Positions 1 through 7,774 of a stretch of DNA of 48,438 nucleotides are shown one piece after another. The DNA is from a virus. The position numbers were made by a program, and so were the translations under genes. The notes under the pieces were generated by a model, which saw only the letters and a list, made by a program, of their open reading frames with translations, ran no database searches and was not told the origin of the DNA. The DNA lies in the IMG/VR virus record IMGVR_UViG_3300021440_000034, positions 1 through 48,438 of that record; one strand, given 5' to 3'. Numbering within the stretch: the first letter of the stretch is position 1; each line of letters opens with the position of its first letter.

Positions 1-121
1 AGCGCGAGGACTCCGCGTCGATGGTCTGCACCGAGACGTTGACGGCGTTGCCAGACGCCCGCCCGTCCACGCCGCCCGGCCCGCCCATGCTGGCCACCTC
101 GGCGCGGGACAGCACACGCTC
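1..121. repeat. 121-bp exact repeat at window start (copy 1)
   Basis: Bases 1-121 match 42561-42681 base for base; the first difference is at 122 (t against g). The repeat encodes the conserved C-terminal segment of both tape measure proteins. The match begins exactly at the window edge and is 121 bases long, as expected if the contig starts at a branching node of a k-mer assembly graph. That origin is an inference. Confidence 0.9.
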
Positions 122-1657
122 TCCCTGCTGGAGGATGGCCAGGTGCTCGTCTTGCGACATGATGCCGTCGTGGTGGCGAGGGATGCCCACCCAGCCGCCG
201 TCGTGCATGCGCCGCGTCTGGCCGCCTGCCTCAGCTGCGCTGATGCCGGCGCCGATGAGGTTGCCGAGCGGGGCGAGGAAGGCGCCCGCGCCGGGAATCA
301 TCGAGAAGATGGTGGAGAGGATGGAGCCAAACATTCGGCCCACGTCTACCTTTCCGCCCGACATCATCGACTGAATGGCCCCAGCGATGTTGGTGGTGAT
401 GGCCACGCCGATGCGCTCTGTGGCCTGCTCCCACGCCTTCTCGGCCTGGTCGGCCTCGTTCTGGAGGTCATCGCGCACCACAATCATCGAGTCGCCCAGC
501 TTCTTGGTGTCCTCCGCCGACTCCTTGACGGCCTTGTCCCAGGTGCCAACGAAGTGCTTGCCGAACTCCTCGGTGTCCTTCTCCTGCTGCTTGCGGGCCT
601 CTTGCCAGGCCTTCACGACGTCCTTGGCTGCGTTGCCCTCTGCCTTCGCCACCGCGTCGGCGTACTTGGCCGCCTCCTTGGCCCACTCCTCGGCCGCCTT
701 CTTCTTGGCATCGAGCGCCAGCTTGTCGGCGTTGTTGTTGGGGTTGGACGAGGGCAGCTTCTCGGGACCAGCCGCCTTGGCAGCGCGCTCGCGGGCTGCG
801 GCGCTGTTGGGGCCGACGTCGAAGCCCATGAACTCATCGCGCTCGGCCGCCGTCATCTCTGGCGGGAGGTCGTCATCGCTCCACCCGTAGGCGGCTTCCT
901 TCGTGGCGTCGCGCCACCACTTCAGGGCGTAGGACACCTTCTCGATGATGCCCAGCTTCTGCTCCATCTCAACAATCGTCTCTCCGAAGCTCTTCTTGAG
1001 CTGCTCCAGCTCGGCCGCTGAGCGCTTCGAGGCGCCCACCAGCGTCTTGGCCTCGGTGTCGGCTGCGCCGCCCAGCTTGGCGTTGAGGGCCTCGACGTAG
1101 GCGGCGGTGTCCTTGGCGTGGTCGCCCGTCTTCACAATCTCGATACCGAGGGTGCGGAAGGCCTGCTTGGAGGTGTCGCCGGTGGCGATCATCTTCTCCG
1201 TGGCCTCGACGGCGTCCTTCCCGGTGCGCGCCGAGTAGTCGAGGAGGGCCTTGATTGTCTCGTTGATTTTGTCCGGGGCGACGCCGAACTGGTACAGCAT
1301 CATCTGCATCTTCTCTGTCTTGATGTCGTCGGCGCCGTAGGACTTCTCCAGCGCATTCGCCTGCGCCTTGAAGGCCTCCGCCAAATCACCCGTCACCATC
1401 ACCAGCTGCGCTTCAACCTGCTGCTGCTCGGCGTAGAGCTTGATGCTCTCCCTGGCCACCTCGAAGAGTTTCTCTCCGGCCGCCTTCACGATTTCGCCGA
1501 ACTCGTGCCACTTCTCGGCGGCCTTTCCAGCCTCCTCGCCGGTGCGCTTGGCGAGTTGCTCGGACTCGTCACTCAGCTGGCGCAGGCCCTGCGCGGCCTC
1601 GCCCACGGCCTGCTGGCTCTGATTCTCCCCGGTGACTCTCAGCTTGACGTCAGCCAT
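1..1657 (-). CDS. Tape measure protein, allele A (3' end cut by window edge)
   Basis: Tape measure protein setting siphovirus tail length; 552 codons are visible and the last roughly 28 residues lie outside the window, judged from allele B at 42475-44205. The N-terminal half is a charged, Ala-rich helical region (MADVKLRVTGENQSQQ start). A Gly/Ala-rich hydrophobic stretch follows near residues 470-510, then the MHDGGW...QDEHLAILQQGERVLSRAEV type tail-end motif common in phage tape measures. The ATG at 1657 has an AGGAGG ribosome site and overlaps the end of the upstream chaperone extension by eight bases. Against allele B the body is clearly diverged (well under half identical by eye), but the last 40 visible residues are identical. 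Shortish for a tape measure, so a short tail is expected. Confidence 0.88.
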   Translation of the reverse strand, partial: MADVKLRVTGENQSQQAVGEAAQGLRQLSDESEQLAKRTGEEAGKAAEKWHEFGEIVKAAGEKLFEVARESIKLYAEQQQVEAQLVMVTGDLAEAFKAQANALEKSYGADDIKTEKMQMMLYQFGVAPDKINETIKALLDYSARTGKDAVEATEKMIATGDTSKQAFRTLGIEIVKTGDHAKDTAAYVEALNAKLGGAADTEAKTLVGASKRSAAELEQLKKSFGETIVEMEQKLGIIEKVSYALKWWRDATKEAAYGWSDDDLPPEMTAAERDEFMGFDVGPNSAAARERAAKAAGPEKLPSSNPNNNADKLALDAKKKAAEEWAKEAAKYADAVAKAEGNAAKDVVKAWQEARKQQEKDTEEFGKHFVGTWDKAVKESAEDTKKLGDSMIVVRDDLQNEADQAEKAWEQATERIGVAITTNIAGAIQSMMSGGKVDVGRMFGSILSTIFSMIPGAGAFLAPLGNLIGAGISAAEAGGQTRRMHDGGWVGIPRHHDGIMSQDEHLAILQQGERVLSRAEVASMGGPGGVDGRASGNAVNVSVQTIDAESSR

Positions 1658-2057
1658 GTCGCCTCCTCTCTGCGGCCTGCACCGCCCAGATGATGTCGCG
1701 CTCCTGTTTGCACACCGCCAGCGCCTCCGCGTCCCGCGCCGGCCACTCGTCCCATACTCCACCCGAGAAGGGCGGCGCCTCGGGGTGCGCCGAGACGTGG
1801 AAGAAGATGTCCAACTCGCGAGCCACCTTCCGCATCACCTCTGCAGGGGACGCCGTCGCTACCTCGGCCTGAATGGCGAACTCGCCGTCCAGTCGAAAGC
1901 GCGGCTGCGGCGTGGCCTTGTCGTCGGGCGGTGGCTCGAAGCCGACGAAGCCGTGGCGCCTGTCCGTCTCCCACGCTACCGGCCTTCCGTCTTCGCGCTT
2001 TCCCGCTCGGCGCTCTGCGCGCGAGTACCAGAGACACCACCAGAGCGCCACGCGGAG
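1650..2057 (-). CDS. Tail assembly chaperone, T-like frameshift extension (allele A)
   Basis: Second frame of a lambda G/GT-like tail chaperone pair. It lies between tail tube and tape measure, in the -1 frame of the chaperone at 1976-2431. The frame is conserved with allele B (44198-44590) both upstream and downstream of the overlap (RDL.AFL.VALWW, then ERRAG.R.DGRPV and DRRHGFVG.EPP). It could start alone at a GTG at 2051, but conserved codons before that GTG argue for entry by -1 frameshifting near 2057-2060. The predicted fusion is about 260 residues, and such fusions are known to bind the tape measure during tail assembly. The end overlaps the tape measure start. Frameshifting is inferred from layout and conservation, not shown. 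Confidence 0.72.
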   Translation of the reverse strand, partial: LRVALWWCLWYSRAERRAGKREDGRPVAWETDRRHGFVGFEPPPDDKATPQPRFRLDGEFAIQAEVATASPAEVMRKVARELDIFFHVSAHPEAPPFSGGVWDEWPARDAEALAVCKQERDIIWAVQAAERRRHG

Positions 2058-2431
2058 AAATGCGAGAAGGTCCCTCCGAGAGAGTTGAACTCGGCGAGGG
2101 TATTCGTCAGCTCCACCAGATTAAAGAGGCCAGGCGTCGAGAAGCACAACCCCACGTACTTCTCCAGCGTGTCGACGGGCTGGCCGTCCACCACCAGCGG
2201 CTCAGCCCCGAGGCGTACGTACGACTCCAGCGCCTTCGCAGTCGGGGCCACCGAGGCCTCCGGCGTCTCCTTCATGGCCTCACGGTGGGCCATGCCGAAG
2301 GCCTCAAGCTGCGCCTTCGACAGGCCACTGGCCAACTCCAGGTAGAAGCGTCGCCCGGCCGGAAGCTCCAGGTTGTCGCCAAGGTGGGGCTCGAATCGCT
2401 CCCACCGGTACGTCCGCGTCAGGGTCGGCAT
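1976..2431 (-). CDS. Tail assembly chaperone, G-like (allele A)
   Basis: A 151-residue protein in the position of lambda gpG, between tail tube and tape measure. It has no catalytic motif; a mostly helical core (residues about 30-120) is followed by a polar tail. The segment NSLGGTFSHFSAWRSGG near residues 115-131 carries the putative slip codon (codon 125), after which a minority of ribosomes would enter the T-like frame. The start ATG is preceded by AGGAGACGCCC. Allele B (44509-44976) aligns over its full length at moderate identity, with LGGTF.HFS.WRSGG as the best conserved block. Family assignment rests mainly on position and the overlapping-frame layout. Confidence 0.75.
   Translation of the reverse strand: MPTLTRTYRWERFEPHLGDNLELPAGRRFYLELASGLSKAQLEAFGMAHREAMKETPEASVAPTAKALESYVRLGAEPLVVDGQPVDTLEKYVGLCFSTPGLFNLVELTNTLAEFNSLGGTFSHFSAWRSGGVSGTRAQSAERESAKTEGR
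2057..2077 (-). promoter_or_regulatory. Candidate -1 programmed frameshift site (allele A)
   Basis: On the minus strand GGAGGG (2077-2072) is followed after 11 bases by TTTC (2060-2057). A tRNA-Phe on TTC could re-pair with TTT after slipping back one base. A Shine-Dalgarno-like hexamer about 10 bases upstream of a slip site stimulates -1 frameshifting in E. coli dnaX. The same hexamer, spacing and slip tetramer occur in allele B at 44590-44610. There is no classic XXXYYYZ heptamer, so the exact slip codon is uncertain. Confidence 0.5.
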
Positions 2432-2440
2432 GGGCGTCTC

Positions 2441-3646
2441 CTACGTGAGGACAATCGAGAACATGTCGTTGTTGCTGTCGCGGATGCGGAAGCTCAGGTC
2501 CACGATGGCCACGTCGTTGGGCGAGTCAGGCACCTTTGGCGCCACCACTTCGCAGTTGGGCGCGGCCAGCGTCACGATGCCGCCGACGCCAGAGCCCTGC
2601 GCGATGGACACCGCGAGATTCTTGCGCTGCACCGCCTTACCCAGCATCGACACGTCGCTGGTGGACTTCAGCAGCACCTTCGCCGACAGGCTGGCCTCGT
2701 ACCTGGACTCCTTGAAGCCCTGCACGTAGGCGCTGCCCGTCTCGGCCGCACGAAGTGCCAAGCCCGTCTTCAAGTCGAACTTCCAGCCGAGGCACGGCAC
2801 GGCCACGCCGTCGATGCTGACGGTGGCGGTGGCCTCGCTGATGGGGCTGCCGGTGTAGGCAATGCCGGTGGGAATGTACGGCTGAAGCGGCACTGCGCTG
2901 TGCGCCACGCCGGTGCTGCCGAGTTGGGCGCGCGCGATGGTGGTGGAGGTGCTGCCGTAGCCGACGTCGCTGCGGTTGGCGATGAGGATGATTTCCGACT
3001 CGATGAGGTAGTACCCCGCGTCGAGGCGGTAGGACTCTTCGGCGGTGTGCGTCAGCGTGGTGACGACGCCGGAAGCCAGAGTGACGGACAGCAGGTCGCC
3101 GCGGGTGTACTTGCCGATGCCCTGACCGGAGAACTTCGCCTCCACCTCCTTGTCGCCGCCCTCGAGTGACATCTGGCCGACGACGCACCCACGCAGCGTC
3201 TCGCTGAAGTACGTCGAGGGCGCGACGCCCAAGAGGCGCGTCAAGCTGGCCGACGCGAAGTCGCCCGACTCGATGGGCGTGGCGCTGGGCGAGATGGTGA
3301 CGTTGGTGGCCGCGTTGACGGTCTGCTTGAGGCCGGCGGCCTTGTAGAGCACCGCCTCCAGCGGCACCGCGTCGACTGCGCTGCGGCTCTTCAGGGTGGT
3401 GCCAAGGGTGAATGGGAGGGGCTGGTAGCGGCCCTGCACCCAGCCGGTCTGCATCCCGCGGCTGATGGCCCTGTCCTTCTTGGCGCGCACCACCGGATTC
3501 TCGGCGCCGCCGAGGTCCACCTTGGTGAACTCTCTGGCCTGGGCCGCGTAGGCGGCGACGTTGGCGGGGGTGGGAGTGGTGCCGAAGGTCGTCTCAGACA
3601 CAGCGAGGAGTCGGAGGTCCCAACTGTTGATGGGGTTCGTTGCCAT
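2441..3646 (-). CDS. Major tail tube protein (allele A)
   Basis: A 401-residue protein that would polymerise into the tail tube around the tape measure. It is beta-rich, with many short Thr/Val/Gly strands and two similar halves, and sits directly upstream of the chaperone pair as tail tube genes do. The N-terminal 116 codons (3299-3646) are base-for-base identical to the second copy (44986-46197). After that the two proteins diverge but stay clearly homologous throughout, so the switch from identity to divergence falls inside the gene and makes a chimeric boundary. The first residues (MATNPINSWDLRLLAVSETT) look like a normal structural N-terminus. Confident as tail tube by context; no database search was possible. 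Confidence 0.82.
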   Translation of the reverse strand: MATNPINSWDLRLLAVSETTFGTTPTPANVAAYAAQAREFTKVDLGGAENPVVRAKKDRAISRGMQTGWVQGRYQPLPFTLGTTLKSRSAVDAVPLEAVLYKAAGLKQTVNAATNVTISPSATPIESGDFASASLTRLLGVAPSTYFSETLRGCVVGQMSLEGGDKEVEAKFSGQGIGKYTRGDLLSVTLASGVVTTLTHTAEESYRLDAGYYLIESEIILIANRSDVGYGSTSTTIARAQLGSTGVAHSAVPLQPYIPTGIAYTGSPISEATATVSIDGVAVPCLGWKFDLKTGLALRAAETGSAYVQGFKESRYEASLSAKVLLKSTSDVSMLGKAVQRKNLAVSIAQGSGVGGIVTLAAPNCEVVAPKVPDSPNDVAIVDLSFRIRDSNNDMFSIVLT

Positions 3647-3649
3647 GGT

Positions 3650-5032
3650 TCAAGCTCCTGCAGGTCGCGCGAAGACTCGCGCAGTGATTGTGAGTGAGGC
3701 CGTGTCGTAGAGTACGTTCTCGCCTTTGAAACTGAAAGCCTTGCCGGGGATGAAGACGTTGGTAACCTGCACCAGCATCACGTCGCCGAAGCCCTCGTGG
3801 CCGGCGTAGCGGCCCCGCAGCGTGTGCAGCACCTCTCGCACCGCACGCACCACCATCGACACGCCCTCGCGGCTGCGGTGGGTGCCCATTCCAAGCTCAG
3901 GCTTGAAGCAGAGAATGGGGATGGTGACGAGGTACTCGTACCGGCGGAGCGGCTCAATCTGGACAGACTGCCTCTCGTCGAGGATGAGCCAGAAGGCCTG
4001 CCCAGTCTCAGGCGAGGCCATCGGCCAGCCGTCCATCACCCCGGCGTTGGTGGGCGCCACGAGGGCGCTGTAGAGCACCGTCTCGCCGCCGGGGCTCCAG
4101 CCGAGGATGAGGTTGGCTCCAGTGGTGTCGGCGAGGGCACAGACGACGCTGGGGGCGTCCTGCGCAGGCTTTGCGCTGGCCGTGAGAATCACCCGCCCAT
4201 CCCTGTCGAAGGTAGCCACGAGGCCCGGCGGACTGGCGCTGTTGATGTCGAAGGCGACCTGGGCCGCAGTGCGAGTGCCGGCTGTCATCGCGCAGGTGGT
4301 GGGCGACGATCCGTCCCTGTTGATGCCCAGCTTCAGCGAGGTGGCGGCAGGGAAGGTGAAGGGCTCGACGTAGGCAGACTTCAGCACCGCGGGCCGCAGG
4401 GTGTTCAGCTCCGCCACCTTGGCCGGCAGGAACATCAACAGGTGCTCTCTGATGGCCTGCACCGCGATGTCCTCGTAGCCGAGGCCGTCTGAGGTAGCCG
4501 CAGCACCAGCCACCGGGTAGGGCCAGCCAAAGCCGCCGCTGTACTGCAGAGGGTAGGCACCGGCCGGCGCGTCGAGGCGGTAGGCCACGCCGGTGGTGAG
4601 GTCCGACGCCGACGGCGTGAAGACGTAGAGGCCAGTTGTCGGCGAGGTGATGGCCGGCGGCGTGCGCGCGTTGAGGCTGGCGTCCTCGTAGACAGGCAGC
4701 GTTGGGGCTGCGCCACTCCACAGTGCGCCTTGGTTGTCTTCCAGCTCGATGCAGCCGAAGGGGGCGCCTGGGACAAACTGCGCCCCGTAGGTGCGCCTCG
4801 GCATGAGCTGCAGCGCACCTCCCACGTCGTTGTCGATGAGGTAGACGACTCCGCGCGCAAGGTCTGCGTCTGGAATCCAGAAGGAGAAGAGGCCGCCGCC
4901 GAGGTTGAGGATGGTGGGCTGCGCCAGCGCGGTGCCGTCCCGCAGGCCGTAGAAGAGCCACGCAGGTGTCGCCGATGGCGCGGGGGTGCCATCACCAGTC
5001 TCGACCAACCACGGTGGTAGGAGCACGGCCAT
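3650..5032 (-). CDS. Multidomain neck protein with tail-terminator-like C-terminus
   Basis: A 460-residue protein between neck genes and the tail tube, where a tail terminator is expected. Two related N-terminal beta modules (about residues 25-75 and 118-165) share a pattern of Gly-rich strand, then DLA.GV.Y or DLTTGVAY, then a Gly-Ala turn; they resemble small beta-sandwich modules inserted in virion proteins. A middle domain (about 205-290; TAGTRTAAQVAFDIN) follows. The last 120 residues (QSVQIEPLRRYEYLVTIPIL onward, with an REGVSMVVRAVREVLHTL helix) resemble the size and pattern of terminator or minor tail proteins. The ATG at 5032 overlaps the upstream stop (ATGA). It is duplicated exactly at 46201-47583. 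Function is from position and weak similarity. Confidence 0.6.
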   Translation of the reverse strand: MAVLLPPWLVETGDGTPAPSATPAWLFYGLRDGTALAQPTILNLGGGLFSFWIPDADLARGVVYLIDNDVGGALQLMPRRTYGAQFVPGAPFGCIELEDNQGALWSGAAPTLPVYEDASLNARTPPAITSPTTGLYVFTPSASDLTTGVAYRLDAPAGAYPLQYSGGFGWPYPVAGAAATSDGLGYEDIAVQAIREHLLMFLPAKVAELNTLRPAVLKSAYVEPFTFPAATSLKLGINRDGSSPTTCAMTAGTRTAAQVAFDINSASPPGLVATFDRDGRVILTASAKPAQDAPSVVCALADTTGANLILGWSPGGETVLYSALVAPTNAGVMDGWPMASPETGQAFWLILDERQSVQIEPLRRYEYLVTIPILCFKPELGMGTHRSREGVSMVVRAVREVLHTLRGRYAGHEGFGDVMLVQVTNVFIPGKAFSFKGENVLYDTASLTITARVFARPAGA

Positions 5033-5271
5033 CAGGGCACCGGGTCAGGAGCCAGAACGATGTCTGGCAGTGAGTCGAGATGGGCCTTGAACTGGGCCTG
5101 CTTGGTGGCCGCGAAGTCGGCCGGCGCCGCCGCGTCTTGCGCGTCCCGCTTGGCCAGCCACTCCTGAAGCACGTTCACGGCGTCGCCGATTTGCACGCGC
5201 ATCTGCTCGCGAGTGGTGGCCGCCTTGACTGCGGTGATGAGATCCTTTGCCGACTGTCTGCCGATGCCCAT
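5032..5271 (-). CDS. Small neck-region protein, unknown
   Basis: A 79-residue protein starting MGIGRQSAKDLITAVK. The ATG at 5271 is preferred over an upstream in-frame start at 5340 because AAGGAG lies seven bases before it and the upstream codons overlap the previous gene in another frame. It is mostly helical and charged, without motifs; it could be a small tail-completion or chaperone-like protein, but that is only position. It overlaps the next gene by ATGA, so translation is probably coupled. Confidence 0.6.
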   Translation of the reverse strand: MGIGRQSAKDLITAVKAATTREQMRVQIGDAVNVLQEWLAKRDAQDAAAPADFAATKQAQFKAHLDSLPDIVLAPDPVP

Positions 5272-5272
5272 T

Positions 5273-5602
5273 TCAGCACTCCTTCGCTTCGCCGTTGGTG
5301 ATGAAGCCGTGCCACGCACAGCCGCCGACGCGCAGCACACTGGGCGTCAGCGTCAGCGTTTCGAGCGTCTCACCCGTGCGCTGCCAGCCGTGGCGCGGGT
5401 CGTCGTCGGGCGGTGGCTTGCCGTCGAGAGGGTTACGGAAGGGCACATAGAGCTGGCCCTGGCAGTTCGGCCGGCCGCCGCATGGACAGTTGAGCGCGAG
5501 GCCCACGCCGGGGCGAAAGGCGATGGGCTCGCCCGTCTTTGAGTTGAAGACGCCCTCGCCGCCGTAGCCGAGGAAGTGCGCTTCGAGGTCGATCAGCTTC
5601 AT
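5273..5602 (-). CDS. DUF6527-like Cys-containing small protein
   Basis: A 109-residue protein starting MKLIDLEAHFLGY at an ATG at 5602, 16 bases after a GGAGG sequence; an in-frame start at 5710 would need 36 more residues that look like out-of-frame sequence. It has a CPCGG..NCQGQ element, then a conserved Trp, then LTPSVLR...GCAWHGFITNGE. This order (CPCG, central W, PS, C.WH.FI.NG) matches small phage proteins of the DUF6527 kind as I know them, probably zinc-binding. It lies among neck genes with no known function. The family call is from memory of the pattern. Confidence 0.6.
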   Translation of the reverse strand: MKLIDLEAHFLGYGGEGVFNSKTGEPIAFRPGVGLALNCPCGGRPNCQGQLYVPFRNPLDGKPPPDDDPRHGWQRTGETLETLTLTPSVLRVGGCAWHGFITNGEAKEC

Positions 5603-6750
5603 AAGAGGCCACCGACCTCCCACGCAAAGCAGGTCGCCGCCGTCGCGTTGGCGGTGCAGCTCGCGGTGAAGCTCCCCGCCGCGCGCGTGGTGACCGCGAG
5701 CTCCTTGCACGTCGTGTCGCGGCTGAGCGGGGTGATCTGAACGAAGCTCGAGGCGGTGGCCAGCGAGTTGGTGATGACCGCCGAGCTCGCACCGATGGCG
5801 ATACAGCTGATGCCGCGCGGCTTGTTCACCGTGGCGGCTCCAGGGGTTCCGCTGGTGTCGGTACCGGCGGCGCTCTGGAGGCCGTTGGTAGCAATGCGGA
5901 AGGTGTTCCCGAAGGTGCCAGATTCAGAATACGTAATCTGCGAGGTGTCGAGCGTGAGCGCGGTCGTGCTCCACTTCAACGAGGTTCCTACGGTGTTGTT
6001 GATGCCGAGAGACCCAGAGGTGCCGGCGCCCAGAAGATTAAACCCTCCGTTCGCGCCCTTTCTGATCTGAAGCGCCGGTACCTCTGTCCCACCGATTCCG
6101 GTGCTTACCTGCAGAAGTGTCGCCCCGGCGTTGACCGTGCCGTCGGCGACGCTCGTGCCCATGGTGTTGAGCACGTCGGTCGCGCCGGAGCCCAGGCCGT
6201 TCGGCCCGGTGAAGGTGTTCCCGGTGGTGGTGACGTTGATGCCGCCGGTCAGCGTGGTGAGGCTCGCCGTCGTCGTAGTGAAGCTGATCGATGGGTTGCC
6301 GGGCCCGTAGTAGCTCGTCGTGCCGCCGCCGCCGGCGTTGTAAATCAACGCCTTCAAGACTCCGGCGTTCGACCAGCCGATGCCGTTCGCGCCCCAGCGA
6401 TACCAACCCATGGTGGGGTCAGACGAGAATGAGTAGCTCGGGAGAGCCGCGGTGCCGTCTGTCGCTCTGATGCCTGCGTCGGCGATCAGAATCCCCTGCA
6501 CTGTCGCCCCGCCGTCGACCCAGAGCGGGCCAGCGATCCCAGACTGAAGCACGACCCCGCCGTCGAACACCTTGAGGCCCGCGAAAACCTGCTCCCCCGG
6601 ACCGATGCTGACGACTCCGCGGCGCACCTTCGACGCGTCGGGCGGAGGAGAAGGCATCGGGTCGGCGTGCGCCAGGAGCGCGACGAGGGCGACCATCAGG
6701 ACGACGAGGCCGCCGGCGATGGCAAGGCTGCGACGAAAAGCGGGGCTCAT
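5599..6750 (-). CDS. Fibre-like protein with N-terminal membrane or signal segment
   Basis: A 383-residue protein. Residues 9-28 form a strongly hydrophobic segment after RR (MSPAFRRSLAIAGG...), followed by AHADP, so a signal peptide or membrane anchor is predicted. The body is a low-complexity Gly/Thr/Ser beta repeat. It includes a SFSSDPTMGWYRWGANGIGW element typical of phage fibres, which often carry SFS.D...G.YR..AN.IGFS. The C-terminus (ISCIAIGASSAVITNSLATA...FTASCTANATA...F.WEV) resembles fibre heads. A virion fibre with an export signal is odd, because virion proteins normally assemble in the cytoplasm. The second, exact copy breaks off at the window end inside this gene. Confidence 0.65.
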   Translation of the reverse strand: MSPAFRRSLAIAGGLVVLMVALVALLAHADPMPSPPPDASKVRRGVVSIGPGEQVFAGLKVFDGGVVLQSGIAGPLWVDGGATVQGILIADAGIRATDGTAALPSYSFSSDPTMGWYRWGANGIGWSNAGVLKALIYNAGGGGTTSYYGPGNPSISFTTTTASLTTLTGGINVTTTGNTFTGPNGLGSGATDVLNTMGTSVADGTVNAGATLLQVSTGIGGTEVPALQIRKGANGGFNLLGAGTSGSLGINNTVGTSLKWSTTALTLDTSQITYSESGTFGNTFRIATNGLQSAAGTDTSGTPGAATVNKPRGISCIAIGASSAVITNSLATASSFVQITPLSRDTTCKELAVTTRAAGSFTASCTANATAATCFAWEVGGLL

Positions 6751-7277
6751 TCGGACTCCAAGAGGTCGGCCGCGTCGGCCGCGCGGAAGGCGTCAACCAC
6801 GCCGAGCTGCAGCGCCTTCACCATGTCGGCCTGGAACTTCTCGTCGAAATCCAGAGGCGGACGGGCCGCCATTCGCCCGGTGCCGAGCTGATGAAAGGAT
6901 GCGTAGGGCACCCCGATGGTGCCGAAGTTCATCGCCTCGTGCGTGTACTCGCGCAGTGAGTTGCCGCCGCTGCCGGTGAGGGCCTGCTTCAACACGCCCT
7001 CGCGCTCAAGGATGGGCTTGCCGGGGTAGTGCTGCTGCTTCCATGCGGCGTACTGAGGCGACAGCGCAGCCCACTTCCCAGCAACGGGACCAGCCCCCTC
7101 CGCGGAGAACTGGCGCTTCTCGGCTGCCTCAAGTGCCGGGATGAGACGCGGGAAGATGAACTCGCCAACCTGCTCCAGCTTCGCGCCTGCGCGTTCAACC
7201 GCCGCAGCGAGCGAGTGAATGGTGTGGCTCTTCCCGTTGGAGCCAATCTCCCACTCCAGCTTGAGAGCGACAGTCAC
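6747..7277 (-). CDS. Neck / tail completion protein (Mu gpG-like virion morphogenesis)
   Basis: A 176-residue protein resembling phage virion morphogenesis proteins (Mu gpG, Phage_tail_S type). It has a helical N-terminal half (SLAAAVERAGAKLEQVGEFI), then WAALSPQYAAWKQ, an LEREGVLKQALTGSGG segment, a strand region, and YASFHQLGTGRMAARPPLDF near residues 130-150. The L..SG.L...LT and YA..HQ.G.G..AARP motifs are the family signature. In such phages it completes the tail or head-tail joint. The start overlaps the upstream stop at 7274-7277. Good confidence in the family, moderate in exact role. Confidence 0.78.
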   Translation of the reverse strand: MTVALKLEWEIGSNGKSHTIHSLAAAVERAGAKLEQVGEFIFPRLIPALEAAEKRQFSAEGAGPVAGKWAALSPQYAAWKQQHYPGKPILEREGVLKQALTGSGGNSLREYTHEAMNFGTIGVPYASFHQLGTGRMAARPPLDFDEKFQADMVKALQLGVVDAFRAADAADLLESE

Positions 7278-7765
7278 AGGCCATCGCTCTTTCGGAAGGG
7301 AGGGATGACGTCCGACGCGAGGGTGGTATCGCCGGCGTCGAGGTTGAACTCATCGATGTGCGTCGAGGGGCCTACGCCGTCCTCGCCGGCCAGCGCAGTG
7401 ACGCCTGAGCCGAGGGCCGCGATGCCCTGCACCTCGATGGCCTTGAAGCGGGCCTGGGTGTCGCGCTCCAGCTTCTTGGCCCACTCCGGGTCCACGCCCG
7501 TCATCACGTTGATGAGTTCGCAGGCCGCCATCATGTGGATGGTCTTGCTGCACCACAGGTAGGCCGCCGAGGTGGCGTCCGTGATGCTGCTGCCGTTGAT
7601 GTTCTTCGACGTCAGCGCGCCGTCGAGATCCGACGCCGCCCACAAGATGCGCGTGGTGACGGTGGAGAGCGTCGGGCTGCTGTTGGTGCTGAAGCGGTTG
7701 GCCTGGGGGAAGAACTGGTCGTGTAGCGTGTCAGCGGTGACGCCGAACGTGGCCGGGGCTGGCAT
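7274..7765 (-). CDS. Head-tail connector / adaptor protein
   Basis: A 163-residue helical protein. SDLDGALTSKNINGSSITDATSAAYLWCSKTIHMMAACELINVMTGVDPEWAKKLERDTQARFKAIE describes several helices joined by a loop, as in gp6/DUF1320-type adaptors that bind the portal ring. It sits between capsid genes and the gpG-like neck gene, the usual place. No catalytic residues are expected. Called from fold pattern and synteny. Confidence 0.6.
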   Translation of the reverse strand: MPAPATFGVTADTLHDQFFPQANRFSTNSSPTLSTVTTRILWAASDLDGALTSKNINGSSITDATSAAYLWCSKTIHMMAACELINVMTGVDPEWAKKLERDTQARFKAIEVQGIAALGSGVTALAGEDGVGPSTHIDEFNLDAGDTTLASDVIPPFRKSDGL

Positions 7766-7774
7766 GGAACCCCC

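Larger units (their letters stand above)
3299..5887. repeat. 2589-bp direct repeat (copy 1)
   Basis: Identical in reading to 45850-48438 at a constant offset of 42551; the first upstream mismatch is at 3298/45849. It covers the 5' end of the tail tube gene, the neck genes at 3650-5602 and the 3' end of the fibre-like gene at 5599-6750. The second copy stops only because the window stops. It most likely reflects reading around a circular or circularly permuted genome rather than a biological duplication. Confidence 0.9.

Noticed and set aside
143-1021. Plus-strand open frame over the tape measure gene
   Set aside because: Shadow frame: the minus strand encodes the tape measure with a homologue at 42475. 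No ribosome site and no motif.
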